In this document: positions 1 through 10,107 of the stretch, in pieces
Numbering within the stretch: the stretch's first letter is position 1
Layout: every line of letters starts with the position of its first letter
Origin: Wolbachia pipientis
GTDB lineage: Bacteria; Pseudomonadota; Alphaproteobacteria; Rickettsiales; Anaplasmataceae
Assembly (NCBI RefSeq): GCF_001752665.1
Contig: NZ_MJMG01000001.1
Coordinates: forward strand, 248,387-295,997
Length of the DNA stretch: 47,611 nucleotides
Direction of reading: 5' to 3'
Position numbers and translations under genes: made by a program
Notes under the pieces: generated by a model
The model's database searches: none
Seen by the model: only the letters and a program-made list of their open reading frames with translations
What the model was told of the DNA's origin: nothing

Positions 1-1
1 G

Positions 2-1930
<1,929 letters not shown>

Positions 1931-1980
1931 CTAGGTGTACAGTTCCAAAGAGTGGTAGATGCATCATTTAAGGAGTTATT

Positions 1981-2208
1981 ATGGGGGCAGATATTACATT
2001 GGTGCGCCAAAACAACAGAGGGACAGTGCGTAGAGCTATACAAAATAGTCAAGAGAGCATAGCAAAACTTGCTGAGCGCTATGATCTCAATGCAAAAACA
2101 GTAAACCTTTTGCGAAACAGAAGAATTTTTAGAAAAATTCCCTTGATCTTAGATTTTGTTGTATATAATATAGTATTATATTGTTTATTAGGTAAAAATG
2201 TTAAGTAA
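1981..2208 (+). pseudogene. Remnant of IS481-like transposase N-terminus (HTH only)
   Basis: A good ribosome binding site (aaggag) precedes the ATG. The first ~42 residues resemble the N-terminal helix-turn-helix of IS481-type transposases, with the family-like run RAIQNSQESIAKLAERY followed by NAKTV. The homology then stops at about base 2104, exactly where a 'ccttttgcgaaac' sequence begins that recurs as the ends of the element at 3925-4085. The remaining ~33 codons look like non-coding sequence read through. I infer that an IS481-like gene was interrupted by insertion of a second element. No DDE catalytic region is left, so it cannot act as a transposase. Confidence 0.6.
2106..2121 (+). 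repeat. IS-end-like motif, copy A (ccttttgcgaaacaga)
   Basis: The string ccttttgcgaaacaga is nearly identical to the left end of the inverted-repeat element at 3925 (cttttgcgaaacaga) and inverted relative to 4070-4085. It marks the point where IS481-like coding similarity is lost. Copies A and C (4070-4085) could be the outer ends of one ~1.98-kb insertion that carries the ankyrin gene and the IS5-type pseudogene; this is inference. Confidence 0.5.
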
Positions 2209-2935
2209 TCATTTTGATGATTTTGTACAAGCTATTTTTCATGGTGATCTAGCAGGGGTAAGATATTCAATAGACGAAAAAGGGGTAAAAAGAAAAGGGT
2301 TGGTATATAAGAAAAGAAATGATAATGGACTGACTACTTTGCATTGGGCTGATTTATCTGATACTTTAAAAGTAATGAGGTTGCGAATAGAAGAAGAAGG
2401 GATGGATCCGAGTGAAGGAATAGGTAAATTTGCGTGTACTCTTTTGCATGTAGCTACTATGCTAGGTGATCTGGAAATGGTAAAGTGTCTAATAGAAGAA
2501 GGAGGGGTAGATTTTAATGTGAAAATGCAAGGTGGAATAACTCCTTTGCATTTGGCTGCTCATTATGGTAAACTAGAAGTAGTAAGGTATCTAATAAATA
2601 AAGGGGCAAATGCTAATGCAACAACTGAAAACATGAAGACTCCGAGAGATGTAGCAGAAGGTTGCAGAGTCGAGTGTGCTTTATGGATAGCAGAGCAAAG
2701 TTGCAGAGTTAAGGGTGCTTTATGGATAGCAGAGCACAGAGGAAATCTAATATTGTCTATAGTAATAGCAAGTGCAGTTATTACTACTATGGCATTATAT
2801 ATTTTTACTACTCCTGGGGCTGTTTTATCTGTTCTATGTGGGGTAGGTGTAGGTTGTGTGGGATATTATGTTTCTGATATAGTGGTAAAAGAATGCTATG
2901 CTAACACTCATAATAATCCTTCTCACTTAACGTAA
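2198..2935 (+). CDS. Ankyrin-repeat protein with C-terminal paired membrane segments
   Basis: 245 residues. Ankyrin repeats are visible: a degenerate one near residue 45 (NGLTTLHWADL), then TLLHVATMLGDLEMVKCLIE (~87-106) and TPLHLAAHYGKLEVVRYLIN (~113-132), ending in KGANANA. A 13-residue unit (CRVECALWIAEQS / CRVKGALWIAEHR) is duplicated next to this, from an in-frame 39-bp DNA duplication. Residues ~180-228 hold two closely spaced hydrophobic segments separated by a short TPG turn, then a short polar tail. There is no signal peptide. Ankyrin proteins of Anaplasmataceae often act as secreted host-directed effectors, but the membrane segments suggest a membrane-anchored form here. The gene overlaps the end of the IS481-like reading frame by 11 nt and sits between IS fragments; it is intact. 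Confidence 0.8.
   Translation: MLSNHFDDFVQAIFHGDLAGVRYSIDEKGVKRKGLVYKKRNDNGLTTLHWADLSDTLKVMRLRIEEEGMDPSEGIGKFACTLLHVATMLGDLEMVKCLIEEGGVDFNVKMQGGITPLHLAAHYGKLEVVRYLINKGANANATTENMKTPRDVAEGCRVECALWIAEQSCRVKGALWIAEHRGNLILSIVIASAVITTMALYIFTTPGAVLSVLCGVGVGCVGYYVSDIVVKECYANTHNNPSHLT
2661..2738 (+). repeat. 39-bp in-frame tandem duplication (2 copies)
   Basis: Two adjacent 39-bp units, each starting gttgcagagt and containing gctttatggatagcagagca, differ at a few bases. They keep the ankyrin gene's frame and add 13 residues. Confidence 0.9.
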
Positions 2936-3209
2936 TTGTTTTATATTATGTAGAAGAATAAACTCCTTGTATATCTTAAAAGAAGATGTATATATGTTAA
3001 GCATAAATAAGGAGACACATAGAATATCAAGAAATAAAGATGGTTAATCAATATGTCTGGTGGGGATAAAGAGGGAAGCCTTTAACAAGGCAATAAAAGG
3101 CCTAAAAGAAGAAGAGAGTAAGTAGAGGGCTCAATGGTTGACAACAAGAGTTCTTTTCAAACCATTAACAAGATCGTTTCTATATAAGTCATGGGATGGG
3201 AGGATTTTA

Positions 3210-3799
3210 ATGAAATGGGAAGCGGTCAATCAACTATCAACAGAGGAGTTTTGTCGTTTAACAGGGACAAAGAAATCAACATTTGAAGACATGGTTAAAG
3301 TGCTACAGCAATTACGAGATAAAAAGAAAGAACGAGGAGGCAGTTTGTTTTACCAGGACGAAAAGCATTATTAAAAGTGATATGGAGCATGAAGTTGTGT
3401 TAGTTGATGTTACGGAAACACCTATCCAATGGCCTAAAAAAACAGCGCTGTTTTTACTCTGGAAGAAAGAAAAGACACACGTTAAAAAGCCAAGTTGTAA
3501 AGGAAGCGAAGTATTACATGATTTTCGTTTGTTTAAAGAATCGAATGTACGGTTTCAGAACAGGAGTAGCAGATACAGGATATCAGGGATTGCATAAAAT
3601 CCATAGCTATAGCCAATTGCCAAAGAAAAAAACAAAAAACGTCCGCTAACAAAGGAAGAGAGGAAAGCAAATAGAAATTTATCTGGTCGACGTGCACTTA
3701 ATGAAAACATTATTGGGATGTTAAAACGTTTTTACTGACAAATATCGAAATCGACGAAAGCGATTTGTCCTTAGATTTAATTTGATCAGCTGGATATGA
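3210..3799 (+). pseudogene. IS5-family transposase pseudogene, internally deleted and frameshifted
   Basis: Pieces of one transposase can be read in different frames: LSTEEFCRLTGTKKSTFEDM (N-terminal helical region), FVLPGRKALLKSDMEHEVVL, ETPIQWPKK, then a shift to FYSGRKKRHTLKSQVV, then HDFRLFKESNVRF, DTGYQGLHKIHSYSQLPKKK, NENIIGMLKRF and RNRRKRFVLRFNLI. The DATEtPI-like, DTGYQG and NENxIGMLKRF blocks are the usual catalytic-core landmarks of IS5/IS1031-type transposases. The segment between the N-terminal helix and FVLPGRK is missing, which indicates a deletion of roughly 40 codons, and at least two frameshifts follow. The 270 bp upstream (2936-3209) show no gene; the stretch after 2960 is AT-rich with short purine runs and is probably part of the same decayed element. 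Confidence 0.8.
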
Positions 3800-3924
3800 A
3801 CTCTAAAAATAAGGTTTGGAAGGAACTAAACCTATTGCGGAAGCAAAGAAGAAAGTGTAACAAGTATTTTGTGTATATGAAATGGGCATAAATTATAAAA
3901 AGCTCAAAAATAGGGCAAGAATAT

Positions 3925-4085
3925 TAGATCTTTTGCGAAACAGAAAATTATTGCAAAAGAGTAAAAAATGTGTCTTTTTGATAAAATTTTTCTTGTTTTA
4001 AAAACTATTACAAGATCAACTTAACAGTCAGTGGTACTTTTGGACACAAGAAAATCTTCTAAGCATTAATTTCGCAAAAGGTCTA
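3925..4085. repeat. 161-bp MITE-like element with 16-bp terminal inverted repeats
   Basis: The left end tagatcttttgcgaaa (3925-3940) and the reverse complement of the right end (4070-4085), tagaccttttgcgaaa, match at 15 of 16 positions. The interior is AT-rich with no coding potential. The same end motif recurs at 2106. The region 3800-4158 has no gene: before the element there is a small hairpin (aggttt...aaacct near 3811-3833), after it a TTGACA-like hexamer at 4102 without a convincing -10 at the right distance. Confidence 0.6.
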
Positions 4086-4158
4086 AAGGTAAATTAATTA
4101 CTTGACATTAAAAATGAAAATAGCAAAAACTTACTGGTTAGATATAAAGTAGAATATA

Positions 4159-5274
4159 ATGGATGATGAAATACAAGATACATTATTGTGGGATGATGGG
4201 TTATTATTGTCAGATGAATCTAATCATGTGAGCCTTTTATCTTATGTGACGGAGGAAGGAGTTATACCTTACAAGACTGTTTATATATATAGTCAGAAAG
4301 ATATAGAAGAAGCCATTGATAAATGTAAGATTGAGGAAGTGATTGGCTTAATAAGGCAAATTAATATAGATAGTTTAGAACTTTTTGTCTTGCTTGAACG
4401 TGCTGTTAATCGACATCGTAAATTATTAGCAGAAGAGCAAAGTTGTGAAGAAATCGATGGTATTAGTACATTACTTGCTGACTTAGATATAGCAAAAAAT
4501 GGATATGGAATAAAGATTAGTGAAGTTCCCAGTAAACCTTATATACCTGAAAGTCATATTGTAAGAGAAAGTGTAGATCATAATGCTAGTTATGAGATCT
4601 GCAGTGACCGTATGCAGAGTAGAGAAGTGACTAATGGAGAAAGTTTTGTTAAACCTAACTATATTGAACACGTTTCTCATCTAGATTATATCACTACTAA
4701 TTTATCTGATATAGCAGAAGAACCTGAGACTGATTGGGTTAGTAGTAACATCAGTGAAGAAAGAGATGATATGCAAGATTCAGGTATTGATTTACATGAA
4801 GATAAGAATGGAGAGTACGTGAGAAATGAGAGAAAGTATATTAATAATAGAGATATACCAAAAGGAATGACAGATAATGAAAGAAAAAACTGTGCGAATA
4901 CAAGTTATGTACAACTTGATCTAGATAATAGTAAGAGTTCTGGAAGTAACCAGAAATTCCAGATTGATAGATCTGACTTTAATATAATGAGTAACAAATA
5001 TATAATAGCTATAACCTGTTGTGCAATTGTATTACTAACTTTACTTAGTTTTTACACTATAATATCGTTAACAGCTGGTATAATTACTGTAATAGGTGGT
5101 CTTATAGGTGTCACCCTGTTAATAGTACATTACAGAAATGAAACACCTTCTTCTACTGGATCTTCTTGTGCTATACAACTTACAAATAACGAAACACCTT
5201 TTTCTACTGAATTTTCTTATAGCCTACAACCTGTAAATAATGTAAGCAATAGCGGCAAATGCGCTATTGCTTAG
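4159..5274 (+). CDS. Unknown protein with C-terminal paired membrane segments
   Basis: 371 residues; no family recognised. The N-terminal ~100 residues are helical and charged (IEEAIDKCKIEEVIGLIRQI..), possibly a degenerate helical repeat. Residues ~105-275 are polar, rich in S, N, D and E and probably disordered, with several tyrosines in acidic settings and a stretch DDMQDSGIDLHED. Residues ~281-325 form two closely spaced hydrophobic segments. The tail carries an imperfect repeat (NETPSSTGSSCAIQ / NETPFSTEFSYSLQ). There is no signal peptide. The topology, a long polar N-terminus with a bilobed hydrophobic region near the end, matches other unknown proteins in this window. The start codon lacks a strong Shine-Dalgarno sequence. 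The last codons form a terminator-like hairpin. Confidence 0.7.
   Translation: MDDEIQDTLLWDDGLLLSDESNHVSLLSYVTEEGVIPYKTVYIYSQKDIEEAIDKCKIEEVIGLIRQINIDSLELFVLLERAVNRHRKLLAEEQSCEEIDGISTLLADLDIAKNGYGIKISEVPSKPYIPESHIVRESVDHNASYEICSDRMQSREVTNGESFVKPNYIEHVSHLDYITTNLSDIAEEPETDWVSSNISEERDDMQDSGIDLHEDKNGEYVRNERKYINNRDIPKGMTDNERKNCANTSYVQLDLDNSKSSGSNQKFQIDRSDFNIMSNKYIIAITCCAIVLLTLLSFYTIISLTAGIITVIGGLIGVTLLIVHYRNETPSSTGSSCAIQLTNNETPFSTEFSYSLQPVNNVSNSGKCAIA
5243..5273. terminator. 12-bp perfect hairpin between convergent genes
   Basis: Bases taagcaatagcg (5243-5254) and cgctattgctta (5262-5273) are perfect reverse complements around a 7-nt loop. The stem lies in the final codons of the plus-strand gene, 9 bp before the stop of the minus-strand gene. 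It has no clear T-tract on either side. It could stop transcription or protect RNA ends from both directions. Confidence 0.6.
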
Positions 5275-5282
5275 TTATGTAT

Positions 5283-5756
5283 TTAATCAACAATTCCATA
5301 TTCTTTTAATTCTGGCTGCTTTATGCCTTGAGTAGTGTGCTCCGATTTTATCTGAGAACTAGGTTTATCCTCATTGTAAGATTTTTCTTGATAAGATTCT
5401 TCTTGATTATGAAATTTTTCTTGTTTGTTTGCTTTGATATGCTGGTAAATTAAAGCAGCTACAACACAAACTACTATTGTCCCTGCAACGACAGTAAGTA
5501 CCGTATTTAGTTGTGACTGTGCATCTAATGCTTGTTGTACATAATCTGATGCTCCGCCTGCTTTCTCTGCAAGATCTGCAACTTGTTCAGTTACTGCATT
5601 CCATCCATTCCCTAATGTTTCAAGCTTTTTTTGTAGTTCTTGAGACTGTCTAGCATGCTCTGCAGATTGTGCTTGAAGCTTTGTAACTACTGACAATATG
5701 GCTGAGTCAATATCAGATTTTTTAGCAACTCCCAACCAACCTAAAAAACTATTCAT
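5283..5756 (-). CDS. Unknown coiled-coil, single-pass membrane protein
   Basis: 157 residues; no family recognised. The N-terminal ~75 residues are helical and rich in Q, A, E and K (LQAQSAEHARQSQELQKKLE), consistent with a coiled coil. One hydrophobic segment follows (~84-105, LNTVLTVVAGTIVVCVVAAL), then a basic stop-transfer stretch and a polar, acidic tail with a short internal repeat (NQEESYQEKSYNED). There is no signal peptide. A strong ribosome binding site (aggaggtaaaa) precedes the ATG. It converges with the preceding plus-strand gene and shares its hairpin, and is divergent from ppdK. Membrane-bound by prediction; the role is not known. Confidence 0.75.
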   Translation of the reverse strand: MNSFLGWLGVAKKSDIDSAILSVVTKLQAQSAEHARQSQELQKKLETLGNGWNAVTEQVADLAEKAGGASDYVQQALDAQSQLNTVLTVVAGTIVVCVVAALIYQHIKANKQEKFHNQEESYQEKSYNEDKPSSQIKSEHTTQGIKQPELKEYGIVD

Positions 5757-5891
5757 TTTTACCTCCTATTAAAAATGTAAATATATTACTATTTTAACTT
5801 TTAAATATTTAAATTATTGTTAATTTATCTTGTTTGCTTTAGTTGTTTAAATCTAATATAACAGGTAAAACTATAAAAGCTCCGAAAGAAT

Positions 5892-8537
5892 ATGGGAAAG
5901 AAATTAATATACTACTTTAGCCAGAGTAAGTGTGATGGCAATGCAGAAATGAAAAATTTGCTAGGCAGTAAAGGCGCAAATTTAGCTGAAATGTGCAATA
6001 TCGGTATTCCTGTTCCTTCAGGTTTTACACTTTGCACTCAAGTATGCAAAATGTATTATAATAACGATAAGTTGCCTGATAATCTATGTGGTGAGATTAA
6101 GAACTTTATGGCTATTTTAGAAGAGGATGCAGGCTGCAAATTTGGAGACCCTAATCATCCCTTATTAGTTTCTGTACGTTCAGGTAGCATTGATTCAATG
6201 CCAGGTATGCTTGATACAATTTTAAATGTTGGTTTAAATGATGAAACCGTAATTGGATTAGCAAAAAAAAGTAATGAACGTTTTGCTTATGATAGTTATT
6301 GCCGCTTTATCACTATGTATTCTAATGTTGTACTGCAGCTTAATCACTACCTGTTTCAAGATATTCTTGATAGTGCACGATGTAAAAATAACGTAGAAAG
6401 TTTGGTAGATCTAGATGTTAGCACTTTAAAGCAGATCATTAATGACTTCAAGAACATAGTATATGAAAATACAGGCAAACATTTTCCGCAAAATATAAAT
6501 GAACAATTACTAAGCTCAATAACTGCGGTGTTTTCATCTTGGAAAAATGAAAGAGCAGTGTCTTATAGACGTATACATAATATTTCTGAAGATCTAGGTA
6601 CTGCAGTTAATATACAGACCATGGTTTTTGGTAACTTAAATAATAATTCTGCTACTGGTGTTATCTTTACACGTAATCCTTCAACAGGAGAGAAAAAATG
6701 CTTTGGTGAATTTTTACTCAATGCTCAAGGAGAAGATATAGTTTCTGGCTTTTATACTCCTTTACCAATCAATAATAACACTATGGGTAAATTAATGCCA
6801 GAGGTATATGAAGAACTATATATAATATGTAAAAAACTGGAAGAATACTATAAGGAGATGCAGGATATAGAGTTTACTGTACAAGATGGTAAATTATGGA
6901 TTCTGCAAACTAGATCAGGTAAACGCACTCCTGAAGCTAATATCAGGATAGTAGTGGATATGGTGAATGAAAAAATGATTACAAAAAATAATGGAATACT
7001 TAAAGTTGATCCAAATACTCTTAACAGTTTGTTACATCCAATATTTGATATTCAATGCGATAAACAAGTAATAGGGGTGGGGTTGCCTGCTTCTCCAGGT
7101 ATAGCTTCTGGATATGTAGTTTTTAACACGTATAATGCTGAAAAGGCTGTGAAGCAAGGTAAACAAGTAATTTTAGTACGGTCAGAGACTAGCCCAGAGG
7201 ATATTAATGGTATGAATATTGCAAGTGGTATAATGACGGCTAGGGGAGGCATGACTTCACATGCTGCTGTTGTTACTCGTGGTATGGGCAAACCATGTAT
7301 TTGTAGTGTAAATGGTTTGCACATTGATAAGAATGAAGGTTTCTTTGTACTAGGTGAAGTAAAAATCAATAAAGATGACCCTATCACTATTAATGGCAAT
7401 ACTGGTGAAGTAATATTAGGGATTCTTCCTACAATTTTACCAGAATTATCTCAAGAATTTGAAACTATAATGCAATGGGTTGATGAGATAAAAACAATAA
7501 AAGTACTGGCAAATGCAGATACCCCAAAAGATGTAGAAATTGCAAAAAAATTCGGTGCAGAAGGCATAGGCTTATGCCGCACTGAACATATGTTTTTTGC
7601 TCATGATAGAATTAATCTAATTCAAAAACTAATAATAGCTGATAGTCAAGACGAAAGGGTAAACGCGTTAGAAGAGCTTGAAAAAATGCAGAAATCAGAT
7701 TTTAAGGAGATATTTTCTATGATGGTGGACAAAGAAATCACGGTACGGTTACTTGATCCTCCTCTGCATGAATTTTTACCGAATAATAAACAATCCATCA
7801 AAAAAGTGGCAAATTTACTGGGTAGGTCTATTGAAGATATACGCAGTAAAGTAGAGCAATTATCAGAGCAAAATCCAATGTTAGGGCATAGAGGTTGCAG
7901 AATAGCTATCTCTTACCCTGAAATATATAGGATGCAGATTAGGGCAATATTGAGCACTGTGTATGATTTACGAAACGAGAAAAACATTGTAGTTAAACCT
8001 GAAATCATGATACCTTTCGTCATCAGTGAAAAAGAGCTTATACTTATATGTGAAATGGCAAGAGAAGAAGCACGAAATTTTAATAATGTGCAATACTCAA
8101 TTGGAACCATGATAGAATTACCAAGGGCTGCGCTTATTGCTGATAAATTAGCAAAACATGCAGAATTTTTCAGCTTTGGTACAAATGATTTAACTCAAAC
8201 AACTATGGGGCTTTCACGTGATGATTCAGTCAGTTTTCTTGATACTTATAAGCAGGCTGGGATTTTTGAAAATGATCCATTTGTGGTATTAGATGTAGAA
8301 GGAGTGGGTGAATTGATGAAAATTGCTGTAACAAAAGGTAGAAAGAGTTGCCCAGAGCTAAAAATAGGTATATGTGGAGAACACGGAGCAGATCCAAAAT
8401 CTATAGGATTTTTTATTAACTTAGGTTTACAATATGTTTCATGTTCTGCATACAGAGTACCAATTGCAAAATTAGTTGCAGCACATATAGCATTAAATCA
8501 AGGTCATTCAAAGTTTTCTGAATTGACAACGAACTAA
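5892..8537 (+). CDS. ppdK: Pyruvate, phosphate dikinase
   Basis: Interconverts pyruvate + ATP + phosphate and phosphoenolpyruvate + AMP + PPi; in these bacteria it is thought to feed gluconeogenesis because glycolysis is incomplete. 881 residues, the normal family length. Domains in order: ATP-grasp-like nucleotide-binding domain (KGANLAEM near residue 30, VSVRSGSIDSMPGMLDTILN near 95), the phosphohistidine swivelling domain with GGMTSHAAVVTRGMGKPCI (catalytic His457), and the PEP/pyruvate-binding TIM barrel with LCRTEHMFF, MLGHRGCR, SFGTNDLTQTTMG and GICGEHGADP (catalytic Cys828). All key residues are present. The start ATG follows a weak gaaaga site. It stands alone, 38 bp before fabD in the same orientation. 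Confidence 0.97.
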   Translation: MGKKLIYYFSQSKCDGNAEMKNLLGSKGANLAEMCNIGIPVPSGFTLCTQVCKMYYNNDKLPDNLCGEIKNFMAILEEDAGCKFGDPNHPLLVSVRSGSIDSMPGMLDTILNVGLNDETVIGLAKKSNERFAYDSYCRFITMYSNVVLQLNHYLFQDILDSARCKNNVESLVDLDVSTLKQIINDFKNIVYENTGKHFPQNINEQLLSSITAVFSSWKNERAVSYRRIHNISEDLGTAVNIQTMVFGNLNNNSATGVIFTRNPSTGEKKCFGEFLLNAQGEDIVSGFYTPLPINNNTMGKLMPEVYEELYIICKKLEEYYKEMQDIEFTVQDGKLWILQTRSGKRTPEANIRIVVDMVNEKMITKNNGILKVDPNTLNSLLHPIFDIQCDKQVIGVGLPASPGIASGYVVFNTYNAEKAVKQGKQVILVRSETSPEDINGMNIASGIMTARGGMTSHAAVVTRGMGKPCICSVNGLHIDKNEGFFVLGEVKINKDDPITINGNTGEVILGILPTILPELSQEFETIMQWVDEIKTIKVLANADTPKDVEIAKKFGAEGIGLCRTEHMFFAHDRINLIQKLIIADSQDERVNALEELEKMQKSDFKEIFSMMVDKEITVRLLDPPLHEFLPNNKQSIKKVANLLGRSIEDIRSKVEQLSEQNPMLGHRGCRIAISYPEIYRMQIRAILSTVYDLRNEKNIVVKPEIMIPFVISEKELILICEMAREEARNFNNVQYSIGTMIELPRAALIADKLAKHAEFFSFGTNDLTQTTMGLSRDDSVSFLDTYKQAGIFENDPFVVLDVEGVGELMKIAVTKGRKSCPELKIGICGEHGADPKSIGFFINLGLQYVSCSAYRVPIAKLVAAHIALNQGHSKFSELTTN

Positions 8538-8575
8538 ATATTGTGTCATAATTAATGATATAATTATAGTGATTT

Positions 8576-9532
8576 ATGATTTTTGTTTTTCCTGGTCAAG
8601 GTTCTCAATATGTTGGAATGGGAAAAGATTTATACAGTAAGTTTTCTGTTGCAAAGCAGGTATTCGATGAAGTTGATGATATATTAAATAGAAAATTATC
8701 CCACGTCATTTTTAATGGCCCTATTGAGGAATTAACTGATACAGAAAATGCACAACCAGCTATCATGGCTGTATCAATTGCAGTTTTACGTGTGTTAGAG
8801 CATGTTTTTGGCAAATCTCTATTTATAGATTATGGAGTGAAATACATATGTGGGCATTCTGTTGGTGAATATACTGCATTATGTGCGGCAAAATCTCTAA
8901 CACTTGAATCAACGGTAAAGTTATTACAAGTGCGTAGCAAAGCTATGGGTAAAGCTTCTGCACGCTGCAATGGTGGTATGATTGCGCTTTTAGGAGCAAA
9001 CTTAGCGGAAGTTGAAGATATATTAAAATCACTTCGGGTTAGTAAAGTTTGTGAAATTGCAAATGATAATAGTAGTGAACAAATCGTTGTTAGTGGTGTA
9101 TTTGAAGCACTTGAAGTATTAATCAACGCACTGAAAAATTCAAGCGTTAAAAGGGTTATTAAGTTACAGGTAAGTGGACCTTTTCACTCATCTCTTATGA
9201 AGCCAGCTGATCAGGATGTGTTAGAATTTCTAAATAATATTGAAATGGTTCGTCCTATAGTTCCTTTAGTATCAAATGTTACTGCTCAAGCAGAAGATAA
9301 TGCAAAAAATATAAAGAAATTATTAGCTCAGCAAATTGTAAGTAAAGTCAGATGGAGAGAAATGGTCCTATATATGATAAGACATGGTGCTAGAAGATGT
9401 ATTGAAATAGGACCTAATAAGGTATTGTCTAATCTAGTCAAAAGAATCGATCAATCAATGAGTGTAAAAAATCTAGAGAGCGTTGATACTGTTAATGAGT
9501 TTTTTTATGAGTTCTCGTTGTTAACTGCATAA
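8576..9532 (+). CDS. fabD: Malonyl-CoA:ACP transacylase
   Basis: Transfers malonate from CoA to acyl carrier protein, the committed loading step of type II fatty acid synthesis in the cytoplasm. 318 residues, normal length. It begins with the family signature MIFVFPGQGSQYVGMG; the nucleophile elbow is GHSVGEYTA (Ser95) and the partner histidine is in GPFHSSLM (His204). The C-terminal IEIGPNKVLSNL block is also typical. Four base pairs separate its stop from the GTG start of ruvX, so the two are probably translated from one message. Confidence 0.96.
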   Translation: MIFVFPGQGSQYVGMGKDLYSKFSVAKQVFDEVDDILNRKLSHVIFNGPIEELTDTENAQPAIMAVSIAVLRVLEHVFGKSLFIDYGVKYICGHSVGEYTALCAAKSLTLESTVKLLQVRSKAMGKASARCNGGMIALLGANLAEVEDILKSLRVSKVCEIANDNSSEQIVVSGVFEALEVLINALKNSSVKRVIKLQVSGPFHSSLMKPADQDVLEFLNNIEMVRPIVPLVSNVTAQAEDNAKNIKKLLAQQIVSKVRWREMVLYMIRHGARRCIEIGPNKVLSNLVKRIDQSMSVKNLESVDTVNEFFYEFSLLTA

Positions 9533-9536
9533 CACA

Positions 9537-10016
9537 GTGGTTGCTCTTTATAGAGAGTTAGGTGAATTTTCTCGGTTCATTCCTAAAAGCAAACGTATTA
9601 TGTGTCTAGATATGGGTGAAAAGCAAGTAGGTGTAGCATTTAGTGATATAACACAATTGATAGCAATTGCACACAGTGTATACCACAGACGTAATGTTAG
9701 TAAAGATCTTGGGTATTTTTATAGAATATTAAAAGAAAATGAGGCTGAATCAATAGTAGTGGGATTGCCATTAGCAATAGATGGTTATGAGAATCAATGG
9801 TGTGACAAGGTAATTCATTTTGCAAATAAAATAGTAAATAAATGTAAAGTAAATATATATTTACAAGATGAAAGATTCTCTACATCTTTTGCTACTAATG
9901 CTCTTAAACTTTATGGAGTATCGATTATAAAATCAAAAAAACTCAATGATAAAGTTTCTGCATGTATAATTTTGCAGCGCACCCTTGATAGGATGAACAA
10001 TTTATTAAAAGAATAG
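9537..10016 (+). CDS. ruvX: Putative pre-16S rRNA nuclease / Holliday junction resolvase-like YqgF
   Basis: RNase H-fold nuclease, essential in many bacteria, needed for 16S rRNA 5' maturation. 159 residues. Motifs of the family: MCLDMGEKQVGVAFSD (first acidic residue), IVVGLPLAIDGYE, and YLQDERFST with the later DKVSACIILQ helix. I chose GTG at 9537, four bases after the fabD stop, because it gives the usual short N-terminal extension before the first beta strand. An internal ATG at 9600 would remove residues before the strand and is less likely. Confidence 0.9.
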   Translation: MVALYRELGEFSRFIPKSKRIMCLDMGEKQVGVAFSDITQLIAIAHSVYHRRNVSKDLGYFYRILKENEAESIVVGLPLAIDGYENQWCDKVIHFANKIVNKCKVNIYLQDERFSTSFATNALKLYGVSIIKSKKLNDKVSACIILQRTLDRMNNLLKE

Positions 10017-10052
10017 ATAAACGCAAAGCATTTTGTAAAAAAGCCATATATA

Positions 10053-10081
10053 TTGAACTTTAAATATATATGAGGTATACT
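10053..10081 (+). promoter_or_regulatory. Sigma-70-type promoter of the mlaE-mlaF-pstS operon
   Basis: TTGAAC (10053-10058) and TATACT (10076-10081) are separated by 17 bp. The site lies 27 bp before the mlaE start, in the only sizeable gap before the three-gene run. Confidence 0.6.
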
Positions 10082-10107
10082 GCCAGCTGATTAAAGAAAA
10101 TAATAAA

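Noticed and set aside
3138-3209. Start of the IS5-type reading frame 24 codons before ATG 3210
   Set aside because: The upstream residues do not resemble the transposase N-terminus, and the family-like sequence starts with MKWEAVNQLSTEEF.
4500-4830. EPIYA-like tyrosine phosphorylation motifs in the unknown protein
   Set aside because: Several tyrosines sit in acidic contexts, but none matches EPIYA or a repeated pattern, so no claim is made.
8605-9126. Long open frames on the minus strand opposite fabD (and similar ones opposite ppdK, gatA, cckA, pdhA)
   Set aside because: They mirror the codon structure of strongly identified genes on the other strand and show no family features or ribosome binding sites.
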